A DNA stretch of 64,000 nt from Aricia agestis (taxonomy: Eukaryota; Arthropoda; Insecta; Lepidoptera; Lycaenidae). Below, piece by piece: positions 23,423-33,914 of this stretch. Under the pieces are notes generated by a model. The model ran no database searches and was not told the origin of the DNA. It saw nothing but the letters and a program-made list of their open reading frames with translations. Position numbers and translations under genes: made by a program. The stretch covers positions 7,170,501 through 7,234,500 of the forward strand of contig NC_056406.1 of the NCBI RefSeq assembly GCF_905147365.1. The letters are read 5' to 3'. The first letter of the stretch is position 1; every line of letters starts with the position of its first letter.

Positions 23423-24114
23423 CGAATATATATGTGCTGAAAGACGACATCGTTTCCATTGTGCGATTCCATTATGCAATGCCAACCATTAAATAATATC
23501 CTTTGTTTCAATATCATGCAAGTAAAATAACGAAGAAAGAATTTCACACAAAAATGTATTGGTTAAACTCAAAGAAGTAAAATTAAAAAAATATTATAGT
23601 ATTATACCTACTCAAAATCATAACTAATTAGGTAGATACTACCCTCGAAATAATCACTACGTCATACAATCACCAATCTAGGAGTTAAAATTTTACAGAC
23701 ATTAGAAAAAGGGCTCGCTTTTTAAGATTTGATTAAAAATTTCCATTAAACCTAACAAAGGGCCGGATGGAGTAGGGGTCATTATTTTCGGCGGTGATAC
23801 ATTAATGTAGGTCGGTCCCTTCCTGGCCCTCACTGTCGCGACTTCGATATTTGTCGCCAAAATAAGACGAACGAGATCAATACTCCGCGCCGGGCCCTTT
23901 GTAATAAATAACGGCCCTTCGCAATAAATAATATTCGTAGCGGCCCTAATAAACGTCAGTGGACCGTGGGATCAATCTGGATTAATTAAATATGTGCTCG
24001 AGATTTTGATAAACTTAGGCCAAACTGCGCCAGTCTAGGTTTGAGTTAATCGTGAATAAAATGTCATGTTGGTATCTTAACTGTTCATTTTTAATTCTTT
24101 AACAGATCATTTAA
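23423..24114. other. Spacer with GC-richer patch
   Basis: 23760-23960 is GC-richer, with GGGCCGGATGG, CCGCGCCGGGCCC and several CGGCCC blocks. No ORF or known repeat. Confidence 0.3.
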
Positions 24115-24263
24115 CGACGGTTCCCAATATTTGATCTATCTCTGGTTTGGCCCTACTAGATATAGAAATAACTCACATTAGACATTAGAATGTCAATTGT
24201 GAGCTATTCCTATATCTAGTAGGGCAAAACCAGAGATAGATCAAATATTGGGAACGGCCGTAA
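24115..24263. mobile_element. Fold-back MITE family F, copy 2
   Basis: Same arms as the copy at 21.2 kb (TTCCCAATATTTGATCTATC / GATAGATCAAATATTGGGAA) with a shorter loop. Confidence 0.85.
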
Positions 24264-24602
24264 GACGACATCTAATAATGGAAAACAATTGTGAAATATT
24301 ATAAATATGATCCAAAAAAAAATAAAAATAATAATAATATTTATTGCGGGCGTTTTCGTCTCACTCAAAATAAGTAAACTATTTTGGTATCATGCAAAGT
24401 ATAGCGACGTACCAGCTAAATTTTAAGAGAGTTCTAACTCTCAGATATCAGCATTTTTGGGCATGGTACCTTATTTTTTACTAACTCAATCATACAGATG
24501 CAAATGGCCCTAAAAAGTGTCTGTGACATACGTAGATTGATAAACATACATAAAGAATATGTTATAAGGGTTCCGTTGTTTGCCATTTGGCTACGGAACC
24601 CG
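24264..24602. other. Spacer
   Basis: A short AATAAT microsatellite (about 24325-24340). TTCCGTTGTTTGCCATTTGG flanked by GGGTTCCG/CGGAACCC at 24567-24602 may be a tiny relic of the GGGTTCCG repeat. Confidence 0.3.
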
Positions 24603-24741
24603 AAGGCTGTTTGCACACGGCGTTTGCACATTGCGTTTTTCGCCGCCGCGGCGCGTTTATGGGTCCGACTAGTCTCGTACTATGTTTGTTGAAAACTGCG
24701 GCACCGCTCGCCACCGCCGCCGTGTGAAAAGGGCACATAGA
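24603..24741. mobile_element. Possible GC-rich MITE
   Basis: GGCTGTTTGCACACGGCG at the left faces CCGCCGTGTGAAAAGGGC at the right. Interior is CGCCGCCGCGGCGCG. One copy only, so uncertain. Confidence 0.4.
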
Positions 24742-25945
24742 AATACAAGGATGAGTGTGTAAACACGCTAAAAGGAGAAAATTAGTTGATATTATGTCAA
24801 AAGCAAATACAAAATCGTAATATTATTTTAATATTATATTCAGCTCTAAAAATTACAAAATGCGAGTTGTTCAGTGATAGTAAAGAGCTGGACTCAAAAT
24901 GCATTACTAAAAAATGTTCCCTTTTCACATTCCTCACTTCAAGTCACGTTCGACATATTCCTATTTCTCCGTGAAGCGCGGCAAAAAGAAAAAAAATCTG
25001 TACTGCCAATAAACGTACGACGAACCCCCACAGACAGGTGTGTGGAACTGTTTAAGTGAGATTAATGATCCGTGCCGACTTCGTGCCAGGGCGGCGCAAC
25101 CTTTTAACACGAAATATGCCATGTTGCCTCCTCAGGTGAAGAATAAAGCTTTTTAAATTTTCGCGCGAAGCTCCCGCTTGTAACGTTAAAATCAGATATT
25201 TCGTTTTTACCATAAAATAATTGAAAATTTTTAGCACGAACATAAAGAAGTTACGATGATACTGGAACTGGATGAACTGCTCGCAGCTGTATTGACGTAG
25301 AAATTAGCTTGCCACGTGGTCGGGGATAAAAACCAACTTACGTCCTTTCCTGAAACTTCCAATCCATACCATATTTCATCAAAATCGATAAGAAGGCATA
25401 GTAATATATATTAAATAATTAAGACGTATGTATGAAATGCGCAAAGGGATTCTAGGATTCGTAGCAGCCGCGTAGCTCAGTACTACGAGGTGCTACGAGG
25501 TGCTACGAGGTGCATCTGTAAAAACCCTTATCTAGGAGCCACGCTCCATTTCCTACGCAAACAAAATAATGCCTACATTTCACTTCACATCGCATGTTAC
25601 TCGTATTACTTACCAAGATAATTAACTGTGATTTTGATTATTTTTTATTTTATATTGTATTTTTTTTGACAAATTTTTATTATATATTTATTTTATTTAA
25701 ATATACATAATTTTAACTTTAAAATTTTAATTTAATTTTTTATTGCTTAATCATTTTATATTTTAAATGTATTGTAATTTTAATGTAATGACTATAATGA
25801 TAATGTAACGAAATTTTCAAACATTATTTTCAAATGTAATGTTATGGGTCGCAGAAGCCTGAAATAAATGATTTTATTTTTATTTATTTATATTTAATTA
25901 TCTTCGTTTTCCGTGTTTTTGGCCGTGTTTAGGAACTTTATGAAG
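24742..25945. other. Spacer with minisatellite and LINE tail
   Basis: 25482-25512 is a short array of GCTACGAGGT. 25840-25900 has the GAAGCCTGAAATAAATG tail found at many LINE 3' ends, also near 29270 and 48150. 25300-25400 carries a degraded tail type B. No gene seen. Confidence 0.4.
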
Positions 25946-26177
25946 CCAGCCTGCCTAGCATACGCCAACGAGATAATTAAAAACTACTCGTCTCATAATG
26001 TCAAAATCTCGACATTATCTCGACAAAACTCTATAAAAATGTGTTATTTCGATGATAGATCTACGCGAGAAATAATGTTTGTCATGCTAGGGTCAATAGA
26101 GATGAAGATACAAACCATTAAACATCGAGAAAACATGTAGAGTGAGATATCTCGTTGGCGTATGCTAGGCAGGCTGG
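25946..26177. mobile_element. MITE with perfect inverted termini, 232 bp
   Basis: CCAGCCTGCCTAGCATACGC plus CAACGAGAT at the left is exactly inverted at the right end, giving arms of about 29 bp. The interior is AT-rich with ATTATCTCGACA-like blocks and no ORF. Only one copy is in the window. Confidence 0.8.
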
Positions 26178-26449
26178 TCACCAAACAGATAAATCTTCTA
26201 GTGGAACTTGTGGGGACAAGTCAGCATTCTATATGTGCACGAGTGAAAGGTGCAAGTGACTGGTCAATATGCAAGTGTTTTTATCCGCCTTCCTAATGTA
26301 GTGTATTTAATTAATTATTTATAGTCTTATTAAAAGAACCGAGTTGAAACTTGAAACGTTAATGATTATTATTATTGTCTTATACTTTTTTTATACCTTA
26401 CTTGTCTTACTACTTTTTACTTTTAACAATCTCGTACATTAAATCTATA
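26178..26449. other. Spacer
   Basis: No gene or shared repeat seen. Confidence 0.35.
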
Positions 26450-26883
26450 CAGGGTGTAACAAAAATAAGTGATAATACTTTAGGGTGTGTACGTGTTCCT
26501 TGTAGAGATTCTATTCCCTTCCCTTCCCTTCCCTACCCTATTCCCTCTTAAATGGTCGGCAACGCACTTGCAGCTCTTCTGATGCTGCGAGTGTCCATGG
26601 GCGATGGAAGTTGCTTTCCATCAGGTGACCCGTTTGCTCGTTTGCCCCCTTATTACATAAAAAAAAAAAAAAAAAAAAAGAGAGAGTTCACTGTGAAAGT
26701 AGCAGCGCTGAAAGACCAAAAATTTTTTTTCACTTTTGTATGGGGAAACTCGTGACGCTCGGGCCCTTGCCCATACAAAAGTGAAAAAAAAAATTCTTTC
26801 AGCGCTGCTACTTTCACAGTGAACTCTCTACAAGGAACACGTACACACCCTAAAGTATTATCACTTATTTTTGTTGCACACTG
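26450..26883. mobile_element. Hairpin MITE family M, copy 1, split by a retroinsertion
   Basis: Ends CAGGGTGTAACAAAAATAAG and the inverted TTTTTGTTGCACACTG are flanked by TA on each side, as for Tc1/mariner-type elements. Arms of about 120 bp (AGTTCACTGTGAAAGTAGCA, TTTCACTTTTGTATGGG) pair over almost the whole length. The left arm is interrupted at 26512-26682 by a SINE A/LINE tail. Confidence 0.85.
26512..26682 (+). mobile_element. 5'-truncated SINE A / LINE tail inside a MITE
   Basis: CCCTTCCC repeats, GGTCGGCAACGCACTTGCAG, CGTTTGCCCCC and poly(A). It interrupts the MITE arm at GTAGAGA/AGAGAGTTC, with AGAGA-like sequence on both sides, so it is younger than the MITE. Confidence 0.8.
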
Positions 26884-26909
26884 TATAAAACTCAAAGGTG
26901 ACTGACTGA

Positions 26910-27105
26910 CATGGTGATCTATCAACGCACAGCCTAAACCACTGGACGGATCGGGCTGAAATTTGGCATGCAGGTAGATGTTATGACGTAGGCATCCGCT
27001 AAGAAAGGATTTTGATAAATTCCAACCCCGAAGGATTAAAATAGGGGATGAAAGTTTGTATATAATAATACTTTTTAACGCGAGCGAAGCCGCGGGCAAA
27101 AGCTC
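26910..27105 (+). repeat. LINE-like tail type C
   Basis: Contains CACTGGACGGATCGGGCTGA, GGCATGCAGGTAGATGTTAT, CTAAGAAAGGATTTTGATAA and CGCGAGCGAAGCCGCGGGCA, a block order I know as a frequent lepidopteran LINE tail. Family name not assigned. Confidence 0.6.
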
Positions 27106-27554
27106 GTATAATATAATATTACTAGAATAGTAATACTAAATATCCGAACGAGGAACGTTCGCCGATCTATAATATGTACTAATAACCGTCGTTACAGAAA
27201 CCTATCTATCGGTTGAGAGCTTCTCCAAAATTATGCATTAAAATGTATGCTTTGACCGTCCACACTGATTTGCATCTTGACACCACCGAATAAGCGGCCC
27301 TGTTCTGCAATACGGCATGGTTAAATTAACTGCCGCTTGTGACCAATTGCCTTAGAATTTGTTTATTAGTTTGCCCAGTGGATCCAACAAGGCATCACCC
27401 CGAAAATCTTTATTCATTTTTCCGTGTTGAAAACTCCACAAGTAGGTACTTTTCCCAGGACTGAATTTCACTTTAATCTGTTTAGCGGAGCAAAAGTGAT
27501 AAAGAGACACACTCGCATTTCTACATATAGACTTATGTCTTCTAATACACACTA
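27106..27554. other. Spacer
   Basis: No shared repeat and no credible ORF. Confidence 0.35.
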
Positions 27555-27712
27555 GAATACCCGGTGAACTTCGTTTCACTCCCCTCCTAATATAAACCTT
27601 CCCTGGACTTCCACGGATATTTCAAGACAAAAATTAGCCAAATCGGTTCAGCCGTCCTTGAGTTTTAGTAAGACTTACAAAATTGTAAAGTCATTTTTAT
27701 TTGTATAGATTA
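27555..27712 (+). repeat. LINE-like tail type D
   Basis: CCCGGTGAACTTCGTTTCAC start, CTTCCCTGGACTTCCACG, AATCGGTTCAGCCGT, ending ATTTTTATTTGTATAGAT. The same unit occurs in tandem at 37.87-38.17 kb and as a fragment at 38.76 kb. Confidence 0.65.
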
Positions 27713-27716
27713 TTAC

Positions 27717-27916
27717 TAGATTTGTACAGTTGCGGCAAAATTCGTTTATCGCGCGGGAATAGTACATTTTACCGGGATAAAAAGTATTCAATATGCTTTC
27801 CCGGGATTCAAAGTAACTCTATACCATCTTATTTCATCAAAATCGGTTCAGCGGTTCGGGTGTGAAGATGTAACAGACAGACAGACAAACTTTTGAATTT
27901 TTTATATTAGTAAGGA
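27717..27916 (+). repeat. LINE-like tail type B
   Basis: CTAGATTTGTACAGTTGCGG start, CGGGATAAAAAGTATTC, AATCGGTTCAGCGGTTCGGG, CAGACAGACAGAC, TATTAGTAAGGAT end. Confidence 0.65.
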
Positions 27917-27917
27917 T

Positions 27918-28082
27918 GTACTATCAGAGAAGTTGATTCCTATGCAAATCGGGGACCTAAGTAGTTTGGTCGCGTTACGTCAAACCCAGCTGACAGATCA
28001 CAATCAACATTGAATTGACATAATATTCGACCAAATAACGTTGGTCTGTCAATTGCATAGGAATCAACTTCCTCGATGGTAC
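27918..28082 (-). mobile_element. MITE family G, copy 4 (inverted)
   Basis: GTACTATCAGAGAAGTTGAT start and AATCAACTTCCTCGATGGTA end, with the family interior in reverse order. It is the copy closest in sequence to copy 1. Confidence 0.8.
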
Positions 28083-28638
28083 ATTTTCAATATTTCTGTC
28101 GTATGTAAAACAGCGCGATGTTCACACAACAGTGATTAACTCAATTTGTAATGTTCCATTTTGTATTGTATTTGTGTACATCAGTGGGACGGAGCGTTAT
28201 TATACCGAGTGGGGACAAAAGGCGCGTAGCTGAGCGAACTAATAGGGCTTCAGTCCTAGCTTATCGGCTTACTTGTGTCGTCGAGCGAACTCCACGAACC
28301 ACTAACAATCATATCTCAATTTCCACTCAGGTTAGTATTTGGCGATGATTGATAACCGATGATCGCATAACTCATATCAACTATAGAGTCATTGATTCAA
28401 TTTATTTTATTTTATTTTACTACTTATACAAATTAAAGTACAGAAGAAGTTATAGAAGCTATCAGCTATATATAGTGGCGATAACCTAATGGCTTTTCTA
28501 CGCATTTAGTGCCTGCGGCCTGCGTTATACACACCAAAGTTTAAATAATACTAGCTATTTGACCGAGCTTCGCTCGGTATTCGATAAAACACGAAAAATT
28601 TCATGAAAATCGTTTTATGATATAAAATCGTTATATAA

Positions 28639-28645
<7 letters not shown>
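28083..28645. promoter_or_regulatory. Possible promoter and first exon (weak), in spacer
   Basis: TCAGT at 28181-28185 resembles an insect initiator. It is followed by about 150 bp of GC-richer sequence ending in CACTCAG|GTTAGT, a usable donor after 28330. The 65-aa frame (28151-28348) has no recognised features and no downstream exon was found. 28549-28620 holds a short LINE tail (CTAGCTATTTGACCGAGCTT). Confidence 0.2.

Positions 28646-28726
<81 letters not shown>
28646..28726. repeat. TA microsatellite, about 80 bp
   Basis: An uninterrupted TA run bordering hairpin MITE copy 2. Because that MITE duplicates TA on insertion, the array was a natural target. Confidence 0.9.
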
Positions 28727-28729
<3 letters not shown>

Positions 28730-28983
28730 GGTGTAACAAAAATAAGTGATAATAATTTAGGGTGTGTATGTGTTCCTTATAGAGAGTTCACTGTGAAAGT
28801 AGCAGCGCTGATAGACCAAATTTTTTTCACTTTTGTATGGGCAAGCGCCCGAACGTCACGAGTTTCCCCATACAAAAGTGAAAAAAAAATTTGGTCTTTC
28901 AGCGCTGCTATTTTCACAGTGAACTCTCTATAAGGAACACATACACACCCTAAAGTATTATCACTTATTTTTGTTACACCTTG
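28727..28983. mobile_element. Hairpin MITE family M, copy 2, intact
   Basis: 257 bp from CAGGGTGTAACAAAAATAAG to TTTTTGTTACACCTTG, TA on both sides. The arms pair end to end around a short centre (GGGCAAGCGCCCGAACGTCA). Confidence 0.9.
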
Positions 28984-29059
28984 TATATAATTGGAAACTC
29001 GGAATCGCCTAAAGTTTTTGCTCGTTTAAAGATATCTTATATGGGGAGCCTAATCAAAT

Positions 29060-29310
29060 CCTGCCTGTACTTATCCGGTAACTGTAACTAGGAGGTTCCG
29101 GGGGAGACTCCGGAACGAAGCGCGTCACGTAGCCGTCAATACGTGACAAAGTGTAGTTTTAAGTATATAATAATAATAATAATATTATGTATGTTAGTCC
29201 TTAAGGTATTTATTATAGTAATAATATGTATGTTAGTCTGTAAGGTAATTGTATTATGGGCCTCTAGATGCCTGAAATAAATGGTCAAATAAAAATAAAA
29301 AATTATGACG
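29060..29310 (+). mobile_element. LINE 3' tail fragment
   Basis: CCGGTAACTGTAACTAGGAG start, GACTCCGGAACGAAGCGCGT, a duplicated TTATGTATGTTAGTC block, then TATGGGCCTCTAGATGCCTG, AAATAAATG and an A-rich end. This order is typical of a LINE 3' UTR. Confidence 0.5.
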
Positions 29311-29332
29311 ACGTTAAAAAAATGTTAACTGT

Positions 29333-29680
29333 AGTCAGGGCCCAATCTAGCTATTTAGCTGCCCCAGGCCATCCCCAGAGACCCCAGGCAATGATTATAA
29401 TTTTCGCCGCCATTAACATATTGAAAACCATAATATAAGGAATGAGCTTATAGTTTTGTTGGGGGATAAAGGAGGGAATAATTAAAAGTAAAGTATAGTT
29501 ACTTAAATATTTCCACTATCCAACCTAAATTAGGTTGGAAGGTAAAATTCTTAAACGTGGTTGATGGCTATAATGGCTAGGTTGGAGGATACGAATAAGT
29601 CAATTCTGCCGCCCCTCATTTTTTGCCGCTCTGGGCAAATGCCCGGCTCGCCCCCCTTAGGTCGGGCCCTGACTGTAGTT
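29333..29680. mobile_element. MITE with AGTCAGGGCCC termini
   Basis: GTAGTCAGGGCCCAATCTAG at the left faces GGTCGGGCCCTGACTGTAG at the right. The interior has no ORF. Confidence 0.55.
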
Positions 29681-30275
29681 TAAGCCTATTGCCCTCTACA
29701 GCTGGTCATTATAATATCAGAAAGTATTCATTACTGATGATTTATGTTACTTATTTAACAATTGAAGTCTGAACCCGATCCTCATTTGTAATAATGGGTC
29801 TACAGACACTAGCAACTTAGGAATTGTATTTTAAGGGTCCTTTGCCAAGTTCACTGACCTTACAGCAACAATTTATCGCTTCGCACGCCAGTTTTAGTGA
29901 TGTTAGCCGATTTTATGAATAACTAGTGATCGGCATGCATTGTGTTAAACTTAACTCGGAAATAAAAATTTTGACGCTCCGACGCGGAAATCGAACTCGT
30001 AATTTCCGAGTCGAGAACTTTACTGAGTACCACTGGACCAAAGAGGTTGAGAACAGGCAAAACAGGTAAAAACTAATACTTTATTTTATATAGATACTTT
30101 ATTTTTTATATATAATATAGATACTTTATTTTTTATTTTATATTGCTTGTAAAATGTTATTTTGTGTTAATTATTACGAATAACCTGATCTATATTTTTA
30201 CGTTACTGATGAGATTATTCAACGTATATATTATGAAGTTTGGGCGTGTTTTTATGTATGACTTATGCATTCACT
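29681..30275. other. Spacer with a tRNA-like relic
   Basis: On the minus strand about 29968-30055 reads as a decayed tRNA-type head (TTTGGTCCAGTGGTACTC A box, GAGTTCGATTTCCGCG B box). It is probably an old SINE head, not a tRNA gene, because the acceptor ends do not pair. Confidence 0.45.
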
Positions 30276-30647
30276 CGCAACGCTCCGAACGCCTCCGTGG
30301 TCTAGTGGTTGAGAGCGTCGCTCTCGACTCCGGAGGTCGTGGGTTCGAATCCCGCGTTGGAAACATGTTATTTCCAAGTTTGGTTAGGACAATGCAGGCT
30401 GATCACCTGATTGTCTGACAAGTAAGATGATCCATGCGTCGGATGGGCATGTAAAAAGTCGGTCCTGCGCCTGATCTCTCGCCAGTCGTGTCGGTCTTCC
30501 GTCCCACTGGGTTATGAGAGTAAAAGGAATAGAGAGTGCTCTTGTGTACTGCGCACACACTTGGGCACTATAAAATTACTCCTGCGTACCTGGCCTGCCT
30601 GGTTTCAATGAAACCGGCCACCGTCACCGAAACCGGTGTGGGGAGTA
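30276..30647 (+). mobile_element. SINE family B, full length, copy 2
   Basis: The tRNA-like head and body match copy 1, flanked by a perfect 13-bp duplication TTATGCATTCACT (30263-30275 and 30648-30660). It carries about 15 extra bases (CGCAACGCTCCGAAC) before the usual start and has GGTTGAGAGC in the D-arm. Confidence 0.88.
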
Positions 30648-30935
30648 TTATGCATTCACTGAGACATTTTCAAAATTCGACTCCCAAGAGGGTGAAAAGC
30701 GAGCAAAATCTTATCCATTATCTATTGCTTTAAAATTTTCCAAAAAAATAATATAGCTTCGTTAAAATTTATCCTTTCAATAAGTTGAAAGAAATGTATT
30801 GTTATAATGGGGTAATGTGCTGTTATTTCTAATATCAATACTTCTTTGAGGTACAAGTTGGAAGCCGGCTACATGTAGTTGCAGCAGACGACGTGTCACC
30901 GCGACGCTACTGGTTTCTATATAAATTTCTATATA

Positions 30936-31108
30936 TAAGGGTTGATTCAGACCGCATCGCGACGCGAAGATGCATTTCTAAATTTATATTATGGATTTGA
31001 CAGGTTCGGAAGACGTCTCACGCTCACGAAATCTGTCAAATCCATACAAATTTATGCCACGCAGCGTCTCGCCGCCCCTCGTCGCGTTGCGGTCTGAATT
31101 GACCCTTA
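30936..31108. mobile_element. Nested MITE with TAAGGGTT termini
   Basis: TAAGGGTTGATTCAGACCGC at the left faces GCGGTCTGAATTGACCCTTA. Inner inverted pair is ATGGATTTGACAG / CTGTCAAATCCAT. Confidence 0.8.
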
Positions 31109-31153
31109 GTATTGCTAGCTTCATGTTGCTAGCTGCGCAGGGTATTTCATATA

Positions 31154-31406
31154 CAGTGTGTAACAAAAATAAGTGATAATACTTTAGAGTGTGTACGTGT
31201 TCCTTGTAGAGAGTTCACTGTGAAAGTAGCAGCGCTGAAAGACGAAAATTTTTTTTCACTTTTGTATGGGCAAAGGCCCGAGCGCCACGAGTTTCCCCAT
31301 ACAAAAGTGAAAAAAAATTTTGGTCTTTCAGCGCTGCTACTTTCACAGTGAACTCTCTACAAGGAACACGTACTAAAGTATTATCACTTATTTTTGTTAC
31401 ACCCTG
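31154..31406. mobile_element. Hairpin MITE family M, copy 3
   Basis: CAGTGTGTAACAAAAATAAG start, TTTTTGTTACACCCTG end, TA on both sides. It has a small deletion in the right arm near 31373 compared with copy 1. Confidence 0.9.
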
Positions 31407-31624
31407 TAGAATAATACATAGAGACCAGCTGTAGTGTCGCGACGACACGTCGTCGTCTGCTGCAATTTTTTGTAGCCGGCTTCCAACTTGTACCTTTATT
31501 TTTTGCATTAAAAGCGTTTTTTTTTACACAAGAAAATATGCATAAAAATTCAATTCGTTCCGCAGTAGCATCGTACAATTCGATTTTTAGTTTTCGTAGA
31601 CACCTCTACAGTTCTAGTAGGTAG

Positions 31625-31800
31625 CCATGTGCACAGATTTTGTAGACACCACCTGCAGTACAGTTCTCGTAGTCTCTGTTATCGTAGGCGCCTGTACAGT
31701 GTTCATAGACACCTGTACAGATTACGTAGACAGCTGCAAAGTTGTCGCAAACAGTTGCACAGTTTTCGTTGACAGCTACACAGTTTTCGTATGTAACACC
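31625..31800 (+). repeat. Minisatellite, about 30-bp units
   Basis: Degenerate units of the type ACAGTTTTCGTAGACACCTG are repeated about six times. Because 30 is a multiple of three, the frame at 31627-31830 stays open and reads as repeated CTxFVDx peptides; this is probably a by-product, not a gene. Confidence 0.75.
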
Positions 31801-32464
31801 CTACGAATAATAAAAACTAAGGAAAAGTAACTCCGTCAAAAAACATGCTCCACAATACTTGTCAAAAAAGTGTACCTTAGGTACACATTTCAATACATTT
31901 GCAATATTTAGGTGACCTTGAGTGGTACCAGGCTGACGTTACAATATGACAGATCAAAAGGAACCAAATTTAAAACGTTAATAGTACGGGAGTTAGTTTT
32001 TATTATTCGTAGTATACACCTGAACATTTTTCACTCGAACGAAGTCGCGGGAAAAAGTCGGTTATTTAATAAAATACTTAAGCATTTGGTAAGAAGGATT
32101 TTTACGAGGTTCTACTTTGAGGATGAGAAATGGCACTTACATGAAAGTATCCTTTGAAGTTAAGAATATGAAAATTTGAAATTACAGAGTGACGCTGAAT
32201 ATATTATCAGAAATTTCACGCGAAGAAGAGACGAAATAAACTGTACTCAGAATCTTTCAAGTTTTAAGTAAAGAAAATAAAAAGCCTTGTAAATACCTTA
32301 TTATATTACAATACTAATTAAAACGCATATTATTATGTAGAATATAATATGCTCAGCGCTATCTACAACATAATATTACCTGCAATTTTGTTTGCGCAGC
32401 AACATGTTATTTTTATTTTTAATGCAACTTTATATTTCTAGATTGATTAGACTGTTTGATTGAA
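31801..32464. other. AT-rich spacer
   Basis: No gene. The 81-aa frame at 31912-32157 shows no recognisable features. Confidence 0.3.
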
Positions 32465-32789
32465 TTTTTTTTTTATGAAACAAGGGGGCAAATGAGCAAA
32501 CGGGTCACCTGATGGAAAGCAACTTCCGTCGCCCATGGACACTCGCAGCATCAGAAGAGCCGCAAGTGCGCTGCCGGCCTTTTAAGAGGGAATAGGTTAA
32601 TATAGTAAGGAAGGGAAGGGAATAGGGGAGGGAAGAGAGGGGAATAGGGTAGGGGATTGGGCCTCCGGTAAACTTACTCACTCGACGAAACACAGCGCAA
32701 GTGCTGTTTCACGCCGGTTTTCTGTTAGAACGTGGTATTTCTCCGGTCGAGCCGGCCCATTCGTGCCGAAGCATGGCTCTCCCACGTAT
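32465..32789 (-). mobile_element. SINE family A, copy 3 (inverted)
   Basis: Poly(T), then GAAACAAGGGGGCAAATGAG, the GCCGGCCTTTTAAGAGGGAA block, a GGGAAGGG middle, and the inverted head ending GGCTCTCCCACGTAT. GATTAGAYTGTTTGATTGA occurs on both flanks (about 32445-32463 and 32812-32830), possibly the target duplication with extra 5' sequence between. Confidence 0.85.
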
Positions 32790-33177
32790 TGAAATTACGT
32801 CGATTACGTTGATTAGATTGTTTGATTGATATCCTTTACAGAGTAGACTACTACGCGGGATAATTTTCATACTTTTGTATGAAAACGATCGATTTAAATT
32901 GTAGTCTTCATGTTGAAACGAAATGAAATGAAAAATCACATCCGAATAGGTTGTAACTTATTCAGTATTATTTGTAAAATAAAACTGTATAAGTTACAAC
33001 TGGAAAGTCTATGATGGCTGCCACACCGTTAGTACATAATACGGTAATCTCTGATAACAAGGGACATACTCTTCTGATCAAGCAAAGTCTCGAACAATGT
33101 CTCAGTATAATGTGTAAGTGTATCTTACTCATCCTTACTCTTTGTCCTAAAACAAATAAGCTATATAGCATTTTTTC
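32790..33177. other. Spacer
   Basis: No gene or shared repeat beyond the flanking duplication noted for the SINE. Confidence 0.3.
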
Positions 33178-33408
33178 ATCTACTAGGTGTCGGCCGCAAC
33201 TACGTTACCCCAACATTCATTTAGTGCACTGGATTGGGGAACCGTACATTTTTCCGGGATTAGAAGTATCCTATGTGCTTTCCCGTGACTCTAAGTATCT
33301 CCATACAAATTTTCAGCAAAAGGGGTTAAGCGGTTTTAATAAAAGCGGTTCAGCGGCATGAAAAGGTAACAGACAGACACATTTTCGCAATTTATTAGTA
33401 ATATGGAT
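33178..33408 (+). repeat. LINE-like tail type B
   Basis: Degraded start (CTACTAGGTGTCGGCCGCAA), GAACCGTACATTTTTCCGGG, GGTAACAGACAGACAC and ATTAGTAATATGGAT end. Confidence 0.6.
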
Positions 33409-33549
33409 AAATTTTTCTTTCAATTTACATTGAATGACAAGATCCTGTGAAGCCGACACCGCGTCGACGACGAGATGAATATTCAACAATCGTTCACAGT
33501 TCAATTACTGGGCATCTGTCATTATGTCTATTCAGCTCGACAGTATATT

Positions 33550-33914
33550 ATAATAATAGCTCCCACACCAGTTTCGGTGACGGTGGCGGATTTCATTGAA
33601 ACCAGGCCAGCTACACAGGAGTAATTTTATAGTGCCCAAGTGTGTGCGCAGCACACAAGAGCACTCTCTATTACTTTACTCTCATAACCCAGTGGGACGG
33701 AAGACCGACACGACTGGCGAGAGATCAGGCGCAGGACCGACTTTTTACATGCACATCCGACGCATGGATCATCTTACTTGTCAGACAATCAGGTGATCAG
33801 CCTGCATTGTCCTAACCAAATTTGGAACAACAAGTTTCCAACGCGGGAATCGAACCCACGTCCGACCGACCGAGTCAAGAGCCGCGCTGTATACCACTAG
33901 ACCACGGAGGCGCC
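33550..33914 (-). mobile_element. SINE family B, copy 3 (inverted)
   Basis: Body in reverse (AGCTCCCACACCAGTTTCGG ...) and inverted head (GGGAATCGAACCC B box, CCACTAGACCACGGAGGCG). The AT-rich flanks do not allow a clear target duplication. Confidence 0.85.

Larger units (their letters stand above)
30849..31495. mobile_element. Outer MITE carrying two nested MITEs
   Basis: AGGTACAAGTTGGAAGCCGG at the left is inverted at the right (CCGGCTTCCAACTTGTACCT). The match extends about 60 bp, including GCAGCAGACGACGTGTC. Removing the two inserts (30936-31108 and 31154-31406) leaves an element of roughly 220 bp. Confidence 0.75.

Noticed and set aside
26653..27099. 148-aa minus-strand frame
   Set aside because: It runs across a hairpin MITE, a poly(T) and a LINE tail; no unit of its own.
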